DNA from: Methylobacterium persicinum
GTDB taxonomy: Bacteria > Pseudomonadota > Alphaproteobacteria > Rhizobiales > Beijerinckiaceae
Assembly: GCF_022179525.1 (NCBI RefSeq)
Contig: NZ_BPQX01000021.1
Coordinates: 1-64,000, forward strand
Reading direction: 5' to 3'
DNA length: 64,000 nt
The number at the start of each line of letters is the position of its first letter. The stretch's first letter is position 1. Made by a program: the position numbers and the translations under genes. The notes under the pieces were generated by a model. It saw only the letters and a list, made by a program, of their open reading frames with translations, was not told where the DNA came from and did no database searches. Positions 1-9,200 of the stretch are shown piece after piece.

Positions 1-90
1 ACGGGAGAGGCCATCCCGTTCCACGTCACCGCCGAAACCTGCGTCGAGCCTATGACCGAGACGGGCGTGAGGTTCGGCCGATGGATCTGA
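1..90 (+). CDS. C-terminal end of an unidentified protein (5' end outside window)
   Basis: Frame 1 is open from the first base to a TGA at 88-90 and reads as a plausible C-terminus, ending in ETGVRFGRWI. The stop overlaps the ATG of the next small gene at 81 by ten bases, an arrangement typical of translationally coupled genes. Only about 29 residues are visible and no family is recognisable. The position inside a tRNA-bounded accessory segment suggests a phage or island gene, which is inference. Confidence 0.35.
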   Translation, partial: TGEAIPFHVTAETCVEPMTETGVRFGRWI

Positions 91-290
91 CCAATGCGAT
101 CCAGAACCACGTCCGGGCCATCCGTGCGATCTGCACGCCACCCTGCCGGCACGAGGGCGAGCTTCCGATCGACCGCTTCCCGACCACGATGGCTGTCCGA
201 GACGTCGGGCTGTACCTGCGCTGCACCGCCTGCGGGCGGAAGGGGCCGGAGATGGAGCCAGTGTGGCCGCTGCGGAGCGATGCGCCGTAG
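81..290 (+). CDS. Small hypothetical protein with Cys pairs (zinc-ribbon-like)
   Basis: A 69-residue protein starting at the ATG at 81. It has one cysteine group near residues 18-22 (CTPPC) and a CTAC pair near residue 48, a spacing that could bind a zinc ion. There is no signal peptide or membrane segment. The start overlaps the end of the preceding reading frame, which suggests the two are translated from one message. Small CxxC proteins of this style are common among hypothetical proteins in alphaproteobacterial phage and island DNA. No function is assigned. Another frame over the same bases (94-312) gives an Arg/Ser-rich shadow and is less likely. Confidence 0.5.
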   Translation: MDLTNAIQNHVRAIRAICTPPCRHEGELPIDRFPTTMAVRDVGLYLRCTACGRKGPEMEPVWPLRSDAP

Positions 291-630
291 GGTCTGGAGC
301 GCAAGCGTTTAACATTGCCCGGTATATTGAGGCGTGAAAATTCGCATTCAAGCCACACGCAATGTTGTATAACCCAATAATAATATTTCGTATCGCATAA
401 TTCATCGATGCGAATTTGTAAGTTTTATACCTTTTTAGTCGACCTTACCTGTCAAGCTAATACTCATAAGCTGAAATTCATTTTAGCAATGCCGCAGTCT
501 ACAAATCTTGACTATCTCTGTTGATCGCGATAACTACGACAAAAACTTGACGGCTCGGCCATATTGATAATAAAAGTTCGATAAAGCTGGCTTGTCTTCA
601 ACTATATATGCCAAATTGAGATGGGCGGAA
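291..630. other. AT-rich gap with no gene
   Basis: About 340 bp with base composition strikingly lower in GC than the rest of the window. No credible reading frame is visible on either strand. It carries a promoter-like pair just before the methyltransferase gene. The composition fits recently acquired DNA. Confidence 0.6.
547..573 (+). promoter_or_regulatory. Possible sigma-70-type promoter of the methyltransferase gene
   Basis: TTGACG at 547-552 resembles a -35 box, and TAATAA at 568-573 resembles a -10 box. The 15-nt spacer is shorter than the 16-18 nt optimum. The pair sits in AT-rich DNA, so chance matches are likely. Transcription would begin near 580, about 50 bp before the ATG at 631. 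Confidence 0.3.
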
Positions 631-1362
631 ATGATAAATCTTCCTAAAAAAATCATGGATGTTGTCAATACGTATGACAGTCAGACGGGTTACTATAAAA
701 AAAACAATGGAGAACCGGATGGAATTCATACGGAGTTAGAAGTTCTAGAGATTTGGTATAATTTGTGCCGGATGATTAGGCCCACGCGTGTCATTGAGAC
801 CGGCGTCTATCAAGGGTTGTCGACGTGCTATCTTGCAGCGGCCATGCACGATAACGGTCTCGGCGGCAAAATCTATGGCATTGATCCCCTCCCGCAGAAT
901 CATCTCTGGATCGGGACAGAGTTGGAAAAGTATATCGAATATTTGAGTATTTTCTCCTACGGGGCTTTGCCCTATTTGGTGGGCCAGGAGTACGATTTGC
1001 TCATCGTAGACAGCGAGCACACATACAAGACAGCGAACCTAGAGCTGGTGAATTTCGAACCGCTGGTCCGCCCCGGTGGCTACATCATCATGCACGACAC
1101 CCTCTTTCATGACGGTGTCGCCCAAGCGGCTCGCGCGCTTTATGATTCGCCGCGGTTTGAGGTAATTACATTCGAAACGCCGCGCGCGAAGCAGACGCCG
1201 AACATAAAAGACCCGGTCTCGATGGGCCTAACGATTGCTCGCAAAGTCAATCACGGCCCACCGATCTCTACCGATCCAGGCTGGATCGGCGTTGGGGAGA
1301 GAGACCCGGTCGGACCGGAGCCCTGGCTACGCCGCGTCGTTCGCCGCGCATCGGACGTGTGA
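631..1362 (+). CDS. Class I SAM-dependent methyltransferase (Methyltransf_24/CmcI-like)
   Basis: A 243-residue soluble protein. Near residues 55-67 is the glycine-containing SAM-binding strand and loop (VIETGVYQGLST), near 82-86 the acidic YGID end of strand 2, near 123-131 DLLIVDSEHTY and near 148-155 RPGGYIIMHD. These match cephalosporin-hydroxylase-like and sugar or polysaccharide-tailoring methyltransferases. The substrate cannot be read from the sequence. I chose the ATG at 631. A TTG at 592 would add 13 residues but has no ribosome binding site. The gene is AT-richer than the core genome and lies alone between an AT-rich gap and insertion-sequence debris, which suggests transfer. Such genes often sit in surface-polysaccharide islands. 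Confidence 0.75.
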   Translation: MINLPKKIMDVVNTYDSQTGYYKKNNGEPDGIHTELEVLEIWYNLCRMIRPTRVIETGVYQGLSTCYLAAAMHDNGLGGKIYGIDPLPQNHLWIGTELEKYIEYLSIFSYGALPYLVGQEYDLLIVDSEHTYKTANLELVNFEPLVRPGGYIIMHDTLFHDGVAQAARALYDSPRFEVITFETPRAKQTPNIKDPVSMGLTIARKVNHGPPISTDPGWIGVGERDPVGPEPWLRRVVRRASDV

Positions 1363-1778
1363 AAGAAGAAAGCCCACCTCGGCACGCGCCGGGTGGGGTG
1401 AGAATGCTCCCGGAACATCTCGGTCCGGTTTGGACAGGTCGCCTACTCGGCCGCTATGGGCACCTGCGTAGGTGTGAAGTAGAGTGTCAAGCGGCGAACA
1501 GTGCATCAGGCCGATCTTCGTTAGCACCTTCGAGCTAAAGGCCGACACCGCAGCAGCTATCGCGCTCCAGACCCACTTCTGCGTCGTGTCGAGGCGCTTC
1601 TCGGCTGCGTCGATCCGCTTGTACAACGCTCGGCTGTCCTTATCGATTCCCGAGCGGGAGACGAAGGTCGCAATAGCCTGCATCACGTTGGTATGCCGCG
1701 CCTCCGCCGCTGCCTGAGCGGACTGGCCGACGGCGACGAGCGGGTTCTGGCGCTCCTTGATCCGCTTTAGGGCGACTA
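1327..1778 (-). pseudogene. 5'-truncated small protein cut by an insertion sequence
   Basis: On the minus strand a frame stays open from the insertion-sequence edge near 1778 down to 1327. The convincing part is a charged helical stretch followed by a hydrophobic segment (WVWSAIAAAVSAF) near 1500-1690, resembling small phage or plasmid membrane proteins with an N-terminal coiled coil. An internal GTG-ATG at 1686 could give a shortened 119-residue product. The part after KIGL has no recognisable character and overlaps the end of the methyltransferase gene. I read it as a gene whose 5' end was lost when the adjacent IS5-like element inserted. No function is assigned. Confidence 0.35.
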
Positions 1779-1797
1779 GAGTGTGGTGAGGCTTTAA

Positions 1798-2240
1798 CTA
1801 TTTTAACCATATGACGATGGCGGCCAGGGTGATAAATCCAAGGAAGTTGAGGGGCAGTTTGTCGTAGCAGGTCGCTACGCGACGGAACTGTTTGAGCTTG
1901 GCGAAGCACCGCTCGACCAGATTGCGCTCCTTGTAGAGATGGTGATCGTAAGCATGGGGGCGGCGCCGGTTGGGACGCGGCGGGATCACGGGCTGTGCCG
2001 GCTGATCGAGGATCGCGTCGTGGAAGTGCTCGGCGTCGTAGGCGCGGTCGGCGATGACGAGGTCGCAGCCCAGACCTTCTATCAGGGCGGCGGCCCGGAC
2101 CACCGCGCCTTGCTAGCCGGGTCCGTCCAGCCACCGAACGGGATTGCCCAGCGCATCGCAGGTCAGATGGATCTTGGTGCTCAATTTGCCCCGAGAGCGA
2201 CCCAGGCCCTGGGCATCAGCCAGCCGTCCTCTCTCGCTAC
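1798..2240 (-). pseudogene. IS5-family (IS427 group) transposase, C-terminal remnant
   Basis: Reading the minus strand gives the typical central block GLGRSRGKLSTKIHL, then DALGNPVRW. After an in-frame TAG near 2112-2114 follows DLVIADRAYDAEHFHDAI, with the second catalytic Asp of the DDE nuclease. The end block has NLVERCFAKLKQFRR with the catalytic Glu, and then LNFLGFITLAAIVIW. The N-terminal half, including the first catalytic Asp, is absent. This is a dead transposase. It lies at the left edge of the element remnant and points the same way as the IS3 remnant. Confidence 0.8.
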
Positions 2241-2248
2241 GTAGGACG

Positions 2249-2799
2249 TTATCCACCGGGAGGCTCCTCGGACGGCCACGAAGCCTGACCAGGGCGTCAA
2301 GTGCTTCGACAACCTGGAAGGCGCGGAAGTTGGCTCTCGGTCTCAGTGAGAGCGCCTCTCGTGTATGGCAGTCGACCACCGTCAGGATCCGGAACGGCCG
2401 TCAGTCGAACAGGCCGTCAGACATGAAGTCCATCGCCCAGACCTCGTTGGGACCACCGATCGCCGGTCGCCCCTGGCGGTAGCGCCAGGCCCGTTTGCGC
2501 TTGGGCAGCTTGGGCCGGATCGACAGCCCTTCGTCCCGGTAGAGGCGGTAGGTGCGCTTGTGATTCACGATTCAGCCCTCCCGCCGCAACAGGATGTGCA
2601 GCCGCCGGTGGCCATAGCGCACCCGCGCCGCCGCCAATGCCTTCAGCCGCATGCGCATCGCCGCCTGCGGATCCGACCGCTTCCTGTAGCGCTGGGACGA
2701 GCGACCGAAGCCGGTCGCCTGAAGAGGCCGACGTTCGCCGATGTCGTAGGCCGCCCGCAGGTGTCCGGTGACCTCACGTCGAACAGCGGGCCTCACCAC
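2249..2799 (-). pseudogene. IS3-family (IS407-like) transposase orfB remnant
   Basis: The minus strand reads REVTGHLRAAYDIGERR, then ARVRYGHRRLHILLRREG (HTH_21-like region) and the start of an rve integrase core (GGPNEVWAMDFMSDGLFD). It continues with RILTVVDCHTREAL and VVEALDALVRLRGRPRSL, ending at VDN where the IS5 remnant begins. Two in-frame TGA codons interrupt it. One stands where the family has Trp after the RREG block. The other stands after LFD, where the family has Arg. The final catalytic Glu region is missing. The gene is inactive. Confidence 0.8.
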
Positions 2800-3059
2800 T
2801 TTCGTTTAGTCACGTCCGGCAGCATCGAGCGATCCAGCGTCAGGTCAGCGACAAGCCGCTTGAGCTTGCTGTTCTCGTCTTCCAGCTGCTTCAGCCGCCG
2901 GATCTCCGGCACGCCCATGCCGACGAACTGCTTCTTCTAGCGGTAGAACGTCGGCTCGGACACGCTCATCTTCCGGCAGGCCTCGTCCACCGTCGCGCCG
3001 TTCTCCGCCTGCCGAAGGGCAAAGGCGATCTGTTCATTCGTGAAGCGTTTGCGAGGCAT
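2793..3059 (-). pseudogene. IS3-family transposase orfA with an amber stop
   Basis: The ATG at 3059 opens MPRKRFTNEQIAFALRQAE, followed by a helix-turn-helix (ATVDEACRKMSVSEPTFYR) and then a leucine-zipper-like helix ending VTKRKW at a TGA at 2793-2795. The frame would be 88 residues. A TAG at about 2938-2940 replaces the Trp that normally follows TFYR in this family, a single-base change from TGG. The 3' end overlaps the start of orfB by a few bases, as expected where -1 frameshifting makes the OrfAB fusion. Confidence 0.8.
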
Positions 3060-3131
3060 GGCATCCACCCTCCTTCAGGGTTCAGGATGCCCGAAAAATT
3101 TGTGCTCGGCCTGGACCAGTTTGCCGGGTTA

Positions 3132-3170
3132 GGGTCAAGGTCGCAGGCTCAAATCCTGCCACTCCGACCA
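3132..3170 (+). other. 3' fragment of a tRNA gene (proline-like), likely attachment site of an island
   Basis: The bases contain a perfect T-arm (stem GCAGG, loop CTCAAAT, stem CCTGC) followed by the 3' acceptor strand CACTCCGA and an encoded CCA at 3168-3170. The preceding bases could be the 3' anticodon stem and a short variable loop. No matching 5' acceptor strand (TCGGAGTG) occurs 70-95 bp upstream, where insertion-sequence debris lies. The sequence best resembles alphaproteobacterial tRNA-Pro. Integrases commonly leave such 3' tRNA copies at the far end of an island, so this probably marks the boundary between accessory DNA and chromosome. Confidence 0.7.
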
Positions 3171-3880
3171 TTTACCCCCTTGGGGAAGGGTCTTCCCGGC
3201 TCAGAGAGCAAACCGCCGACCACTGGCTCGGCCAGAGATTGGCGCAAAAAGTGACCAATCAATCCTGTCGGTCATAGGATCCGGCACTTTCCACGCTGCT
3301 CGCTTCCGACGCTGCCCGTCAAAGACCGCACATGCGTCTTCCATATGGTTTGTGGAGGTGTGCCCGCAGCGACTCTCGATCATCTCGACCGTCATCACGA
3401 TACAGCCCGAGCGCTCCCACAGGTCCATCCTGGCCTGGACGCCCCACGTGACCGTCGTGCGCGTGATGCTGTGCCGTAAGCCGCCAACGGACATAGCGCC
3501 CGCCTTGGCCGGACGGGAATGTCCGCACCGCACAGGCCCGACGCCGTTAGGGCGAGCGTTGTCGTCGCGACCGAGCCCGGCTCGGCGTGTGCTTTTCCTG
3601 CCGTCCCGATGCGGGCATCGACGTCGGCCGTGCACAGGGCACTGGCGATGTCCTCAAGCGTGCGATCGCCCCACCACGCCAGCGGCGCCTCGATCCGCTG
3701 CAAGAGTTCGTGACGGCGGGCCGCACGGCGCCCTTGAAAGCGCGCCGTGCGGCCCGCCTCGCGCTCAAGCCCGAGCACGTTGCGGAACGCGTCTCGCGAG
3801 TGCCCCGAATGCAGACATCCGGACGAGCCGTCGTCTCGGTCCCTGCGAGCGTGAGCAACACAGTCTTATCGCGCAACGCC
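3171..3880. other. 700-bp stretch without a recognisable gene
   Basis: Several frames are open on both strands between the tRNA fragment and the autotransporter stop codon, but none gives a recognisable domain, a normal amino-acid composition or a ribosome binding site. They are Arg/Ala/Pro-rich, as expected from random GC-rich sequence. It may hold an old gene remnant. Confidence 0.5.
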
Positions 3881-6109
3881 TCAGAAGCGGATTTCGACGT
3901 TGCCCTTGACGCTTTGGTCCGAGGCGTGACGGCCGGCCTGCGCCGCGTAGTTCACCCCTAGGCTCACCGTGTCGCTCGCCCGGTACGCCAGGCCTGCTTC
4001 CGCCATGACCGCGTCCCCGTCGATCCGCGCACCCGATACAGCGAACGCGCTCCCACCAGACCCAAACGCTACCAGCACACGTGGAGACACGTCGCCATAC
4101 GCGTGATGCCACCCCACAGACCACCGCGCCAGAAGCGGCAGATCCGGAGACAACGCCAGTTCGCCGCGAACCCCCGCCGTCGTCGTCCCCACTGACGTCG
4201 AGCGGCCCAGCACCCGCAGACCCGCTGCGCCCCCGCTTTCGCGCACCTCGTCCTGGCCCAACCGGATCGCCGCCGCCTGCACCACCGGCGCCACGAACCC
4301 CGCAGACACGCCGATCCGGTATCCCACCTCACCAAAGCCCTGCACGATCGTCCCGTCCCGCCGGCCATGAGCTGTGTCCATGAACCCGGGGAACAGGATT
4401 GTGCGCTGCGTCGTCGTCTGCGTCCCGCCCCCCATCACACCTAGCTTCACGTCTACCGACCCCAGCAGAGCCCCCGCATACGCTCCGCCGAACACCGTCT
4501 TCAGATCAGCTCGCGACGAGCGCGCGTTCACCGCCAGCGTGTCATCCGTGTAGCCCCCGGCCACACCCACTCGCCAGGCCGACAATTCTGCAGTGTCCAG
4601 CCGCCCATCCGCGCCCAGCACAAACCCGTTCACCGAACGCTTCAGCGCCGCCGCGTTGCCGTCACTCCCCGTGCGGCCGAACGTGCCGAAGCCCGTCCCC
4701 CATACCGCCGGAGCGAACCGTGACGTTGCCTGTGCATCCGCTGAAGTCCCACGTGCCGCCTCGTCCAGACGGCCCGTTATCGCCTCGCGTACCACTCGGC
4801 TGTCCTCGATCCCGGCGGTCAGCGCGCTGGCATGGATCTCTCCCGACACCGCATCGAAGGCTTGCCGGGCACCCGCCGCCGACTGTGACAGCACGGCGGC
4901 ATAGACCCGACCCGACCCCAGCGCCTCCACTGCGGACGCCGCCGCTCGCTGGTTGCTCGAGCCCGCCACAGAGGCGAAGTGCACCACAGAGACGCCCCCA
5001 CCCGCGTTCCCGCCACCGCCAACCGTTCCACCGGTCGTACCACCCGTATTGCCGGGCGTGACACCGGTATTGCCGGGCGTGCTAACCGTATTGCCGGAGG
5101 TGCCAACCGTGTTTCCGGACGTGCTTCCGGTGGTGGCTTGAGTGAAGCCCAAGCTTACACCCGTCGCGTCGTAGCTTAGCGACGGTTGCAGGAACGCCAA
5201 GTTCGTCGTCGTTTGGAGAGTTGCAAACTGGCCGCTCACTGCGGATGCGTTAAGGATCCGGTAGCCCTGGCCCGCCGCGTAGGTGCCCGACCCTGCTTGG
5301 ACGTCCACCGTCCCGCCCGAGAGAGTCGCCGCCCCCGTGGCGGTCAGCGCGTCCGTATGGCCGGCCGCATCGATCCGCACCCGATAGGTCGAGCCCGCCG
5401 CAAAGCTCACCGGACCCGCCACCGTCAGCGTCCCGATCCCCGACGCCGAGCCCGGCGCCACCGTCGCCCCTGACAAAACCGTCAGCCCCGGCACCGTGCC
5501 CGACCCGCCCAGGCTCGCCCCGCCGCGCACCGTCACCCCCGATGAGGATGTGATCGAGCCGTCCACTTGCAGGCGGCCCGCCGTCACGTCGGTCGCCCCG
5601 GTATAGGTGTTGGCTCCGCTCAGCACGAGAGTGCCGGTGCCGACCTTCGACAGGTCGCCTACCCGGGAGATCGCCCCGGAGATCGTCACCGTATGGTCCT
5701 CGGTGTCGATGATCGGGTCGCCCTTCTGCGGGAAGCTGATGGCGTTGGCCAGGTTCAGATCCCCGGCGAAGGCCAGGGTCGTCCCCTCGTTCAGCCTCAC
5801 CGCCCCCGTGCCCAGCGCCTGCGCATGCCCGATCTTCACCTTTCCGGTCTCGATCGACGTCCCACTCTCGTGACTGTTGGTTGAAGTCAGGACCAGCGTG
5901 CCCAGATCCGTCTTGGTAAGGTGCCCCCTGCCCTTCAAAGGCGAGTCGATCACGGCCGTGATCGCGGCTCCCACCGCTGTCCCATCACCCACACGGATCG
6001 TCATCCCGTCGTCCAAGACCGTAATGGCGTCACCATGTACGGAATAGCCGGTCGTTGCGAACTGCATTCCCGATACCAAGACCGGCCCAGCCGTTCCATC
6101 GACTTTCAC
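3881..6109 (-). CDS. Autotransporter C-terminal piece: last passenger strands and beta-barrel
   Basis: The 742-residue piece contains the end of the fourth passenger module, PATR-like strands (GTLVLSGANTYTGATDVTAG), a Thr/Gly/Asn repeat linker near residues 325-375 and an autotransporter barrel over about the last 290 residues. The barrel starts around AVWGTGFGTFGRTG and ends with alternating strands and a terminal Phe (NVEIRF), the signature recognised by the BAM machinery. In the intact gene this barrel would anchor the passenger in the outer membrane. As a separate product it has no signal peptide, so it could not be exported. Confidence 0.6.
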   Translation of the reverse strand: MKVDGTAGPVLVSGMQFATTGYSVHGDAITVLDDGMTIRVGDGTAVGAAITAVIDSPLKGRGHLTKTDLGTLVLTSTNSHESGTSIETGKVKIGHAQALGTGAVRLNEGTTLAFAGDLNLANAISFPQKGDPIIDTEDHTVTISGAISRVGDLSKVGTGTLVLSGANTYTGATDVTAGRLQVDGSITSSSGVTVRGGASLGGSGTVPGLTVLSGATVAPGSASGIGTLTVAGPVSFAAGSTYRVRIDAAGHTDALTATGAATLSGGTVDVQAGSGTYAAGQGYRILNASAVSGQFATLQTTTNLAFLQPSLSYDATGVSLGFTQATTGSTSGNTVGTSGNTVSTPGNTGVTPGNTGGTTGGTVGGGGNAGGGVSVVHFASVAGSSNQRAAASAVEALGSGRVYAAVLSQSAAGARQAFDAVSGEIHASALTAGIEDSRVVREAITGRLDEAARGTSADAQATSRFAPAVWGTGFGTFGRTGSDGNAAALKRSVNGFVLGADGRLDTAELSAWRVGVAGGYTDDTLAVNARSSRADLKTVFGGAYAGALLGSVDVKLGVMGGGTQTTTQRTILFPGFMDTAHGRRDGTIVQGFGEVGYRIGVSAGFVAPVVQAAAIRLGQDEVRESGGAAGLRVLGRSTSVGTTTAGVRGELALSPDLPLLARWSVGWHHAYGDVSPRVLVAFGSGGSAFAVSGARIDGDAVMAEAGLAYRASDTVSLGVNYAAQAGRHASDQSVKGNVEIRF
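5020..5124 (-). repeat. 21-bp tandem repeat in the autotransporter linker
   Basis: Five adjacent 21-bp units start at 5020, 5041, 5062, 5083 and 5104 and share an ACCG(T/G)(A/T)TTGCCGG(G)CGTG core. Each codes seven residues of the form GNT-x-x-T-P/S. The units sit between the passenger and the beta-barrel. In-frame 21-bp units can change in number without breaking the protein, so linker length may vary between strains. Confidence 0.8.
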
Positions 6110-6202
6110 CGTGCCTGACGCTCCCGTAAAAATTGCCGTGGCCTGTTGCAGGATACCCGTCGAGGTCGTGCCCTTCTGGTTCGTCCATACCGTGTCGGCC
6201 GT

Positions 6203-9200
6203 TTACGTGCCGCTACCGCCTTCGACCACACCGGAACCCGGCTTCCCAGCATTCCAGAACGACGCATCAGCCGGACTGGTGAGCAAGCTCACCGTCTTTC
6301 CGACCGTATCCGTCTGGATGGCCATGTCCGGCACGTTCACGCTGCGATCGAGCGCGCCTACGGTCATGCCGTTTCCGATCAGAGCGCCCGTGTAGCTCAT
6401 GATCCGATAGAGACCCTTCCCGTAGCGACCGGTCGTGGTGCCGACATCGAGGACATGAACCGTTCCCCCGACGGTGCCCGTGCCGCCGAGTTGGCCCTTG
6501 TCCTGCACCTTGACGTCGCCGGTCACGCTTCCCGTCAGGGCCATCGTGCCGCCGTTTACTTCCGTGCCTCCCGTATGGGAGTTCTGACCGGAGACGATCA
6601 GCGTGCCGTTGCCGGTCTTGATCAGGCTGCCATTGCCCGACAAAGCCGCGTCGAGGCTCGAATCCTTGCCGTCCACGCCGATCGTCAGTGACGCCTTGTC
6701 GAGGACGACCGACCCCGGGCCGGTGATCTTGCCCATCATCTCGTCGGCCGCGAGCTTGAAGGTCGCGCCGGAGGCCACGTCCACGCTGCTTGTATCGCCG
6801 ATGGCGTGGCCACCACTCGCGACGAGGGTGCCCGCCGAGACCAAGACGTTGCCGGTATAGGCGTCGTTGTTGCCGGACAAGATCAGCGTACCGTTGCCGG
6901 CCTTGTCGATCTTCTGGGTGCCGGTGAGTGTCGATGAGATTGTCGCCGTCCCGCCACCGACCACGGTCTTGTCGTCCACCGAGTTGCGGGTCGTGGTGTT
7001 GTTGTTGAAGCCCACCAGGGCGATCGAGCCGCCGGTGATCTCGTAGCCGTCCGTCTTGAAGGAAAGGCCGGCCACGCTCGGCGTGGTCCCGTTGCCCACT
7101 GTCACCTTACCCGCCGTGCCGGAGAAGATCCCCAGTCCGTTCGCTCCGAAGATCTCGGAGGTGCTACCTTGGCCGTTCGTCCAATTCTTCGCGGTAGCGT
7201 CCCATGTTCCGTTGCCGCCCGTGACGCCGGTACCGCCTCCGCCGGTGCTGTTACCGTTCAAGTATTGCCCGGCGGTGACCAGCAGGTTCACCTGCCCCGC
7301 AGTCGAGGTGTTGACTGCGAAGAGAACGTCATCCGAGGCCGTGCCGATCGTCAGACCGGCACCGCTGAGGCTGCTGGCGTAGTCGAACAGCCGGTAGGTG
7401 CCGCTGCCGAAGCCAGCGCCCGGCTGCAGGTTGAGCTTGCCGTCCAGGGTCAGCTTGCCGGTAACACCGATCGCCGCCGTCGCCGAGGGTGCGCCTAGAA
7501 GAAGTGCGGTGTTCGCTGCGGAACCGAGGGTCAGATCGCCCTTAATCTTGAGGGTGGTGGTGCCGACGACCCCGCTGAGGGTGCCGCCATCCTGGATGGC
7601 CACGTTGCTGCCAATGGTGCCCACCGTCAGGCCGACCGTATCGCCGGCGAGGGTCGCGGCCTTCTGGACCGTGACGTTCCCGGCGAGGCTTCGGCCGCCG
7701 CTCACCACGAGCGTGCCGCCCGCCACCGTCGTGCCGCCGCTCAGGGTGCTCGCACCGGACAGGATCATGGTCCCCTTGCCGGCCTTGACGAGGCCGAGCG
7801 TGCCGCCCTCATCGTCGTCGGCAAGGACGCCGGAAAACGTCATGTCGGCATCCCCGCCGACGCTCAAAACGGCCAACGGGATGTTCGCTCCGCCAGTCAC
7901 CGTACCGCTGCCGGTCAGGGAGCTGATAGCCAGCGACGTGTTCAGAACCCGGAACGTACTGGCGGCTTCTACCGTCACGGCCACGGTGCTCGCCAAAGGC
8001 GATACCGGGGTGCTGTCGGTCGACTCTAGGTTGATAATGGTTCCGCTCGCGGCGAGCTTACCCTCGGAGATCGTCAACGGCCCAGTGAAAGTGTTCGATC
8101 CTGATAGGATAAAATACCCATCACCGGTCTTCTTGAGCTCGCCGGATCCTGTGATCGTCCCGGAGAATTGATAAGCCGTACCCGCAGCCTCGATCGTCAG
8201 GGTATTGCCCTTGAGATCGACCTTACCGGTACCGCGCAAGGTCAGGGTGCCGGTGCCGTTCATTACCAGAGCCCCCGAACCGGAGATCGTCCCGGAATAT
8301 TCGGTCGAGCTGTTGTCGCCGCCGAGCGACAGCGTCGCGTTTTTGCCGACTGTGACCGAGCCCGTACCCGCCAGGGAGCCGATCGTGCTCATCGCGACGA
8401 TATTCAGGGTCGCGCCGGAGGCGACCGTCACCGCCCCGGGCAGGGTGGTGTTGTTGGTCGAAAGAGCCAGGGTTCCGGAGCTGATGGTGGTGGTACCGGT
8501 GTAGCCATTCGTGGCGCTGGTCATCCCGGTCCAGGTCAGCGTGCCTGCGCCCGTCTTGGTCACGGTGCCGCTGCCGGAGATGAGGCCGGCAAAGGTCTGA
8601 TTCGTCTCGTTGGCAAAGATCAGGTTGGCGTTGTTCGTGATGCCGCCGGCGATCGCGCCTGCGGTGTGGCCGTCGCCGATCTGCAGTGTGCCCCCGGTGA
8701 TCGTCGTACCGCCCGTGTAAGTATTGAGGCCGGTGAGGGTCAGGGTGCCGGTGCCGCGCTTCTCCAGGGAACCCGTGCCGGAGATGATGCCGGAATAGGC
8801 CCATGTCCCGCTGTCGGCGTCGTTCTTACGGTCGACGATCAGCTTTCCGTTGTCCACGATGTCGCCGGCCACCAACCCCGTCGTGCCGCCGGCGCCGATC
8901 TGCAGGGTGCCGGCCGTGATCGTGGTCTTGCCCGCGTACGTATTGTTGGCCGACAGAATCAGCGTGCCACCGCCGAGCAGCTCTAAACCGTCCGTCCCGG
9001 CCAGCGTCGCAGCGACCGTGGCGGTGGCAGAGCCATTGACGGAGACCTTCGGCGCCGCCGCATTGTCCGCGAGGGTCAGCGTGTCGCCCTTGATGGTGTA
9101 GCCGTCCACCTTGAAGGTCAGGCCCTTCACGGAGACCGGGGATGCGCCCGAAGCGCTGTCGATGGTGACCGTGCCCGCCGTGCCGGCGAAGATCGGCGCC

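Larger units (their letters stand above)
1779..3110 (-). mobile_element. Composite remnant: IS5/IS427-like element abutting an IS3/IS407-like element
   Basis: The segment joins the 3' part of an IS5-family (IS427-like) transposase gene (about 1798-2240) directly to an IS3-family element carrying orfA and most of orfB (about 2249-3059). The left edge is marked by a terminal-repeat-like sequence GAGTGTGGTGAGGCTTTAA at 1779-1797, beside a CTAG that resembles an IS427 target. The junction near 2240-2250 lacks the 3' part of IS3 orfB and the 5' part of the IS5 gene, so a deletion or rearrangement fused them. All reading frames carry stops. The right edge near 3110 is approximate. Confidence 0.75.

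Noticed and set aside
2572-2940. Idea that in-frame TGA/TAG codons in the IS3 remnant are recoded (for example as Trp)
   Set aside because: Normal genes in the window use TGG for Trp and TGA as stop, and the element is also truncated, so simple decay explains it.
3201-3909. Several frames in both directions after the tRNA fragment
   Set aside because: Random composition, mutual overlap and no family. Kept only as a note of an empty stretch.
4399-5061. Pro/Arg/Ser-rich plus-strand frames across the autotransporter barrel
   Set aside because: Antisense shadows of the Gly/Ala/Thr-rich barrel and linker.
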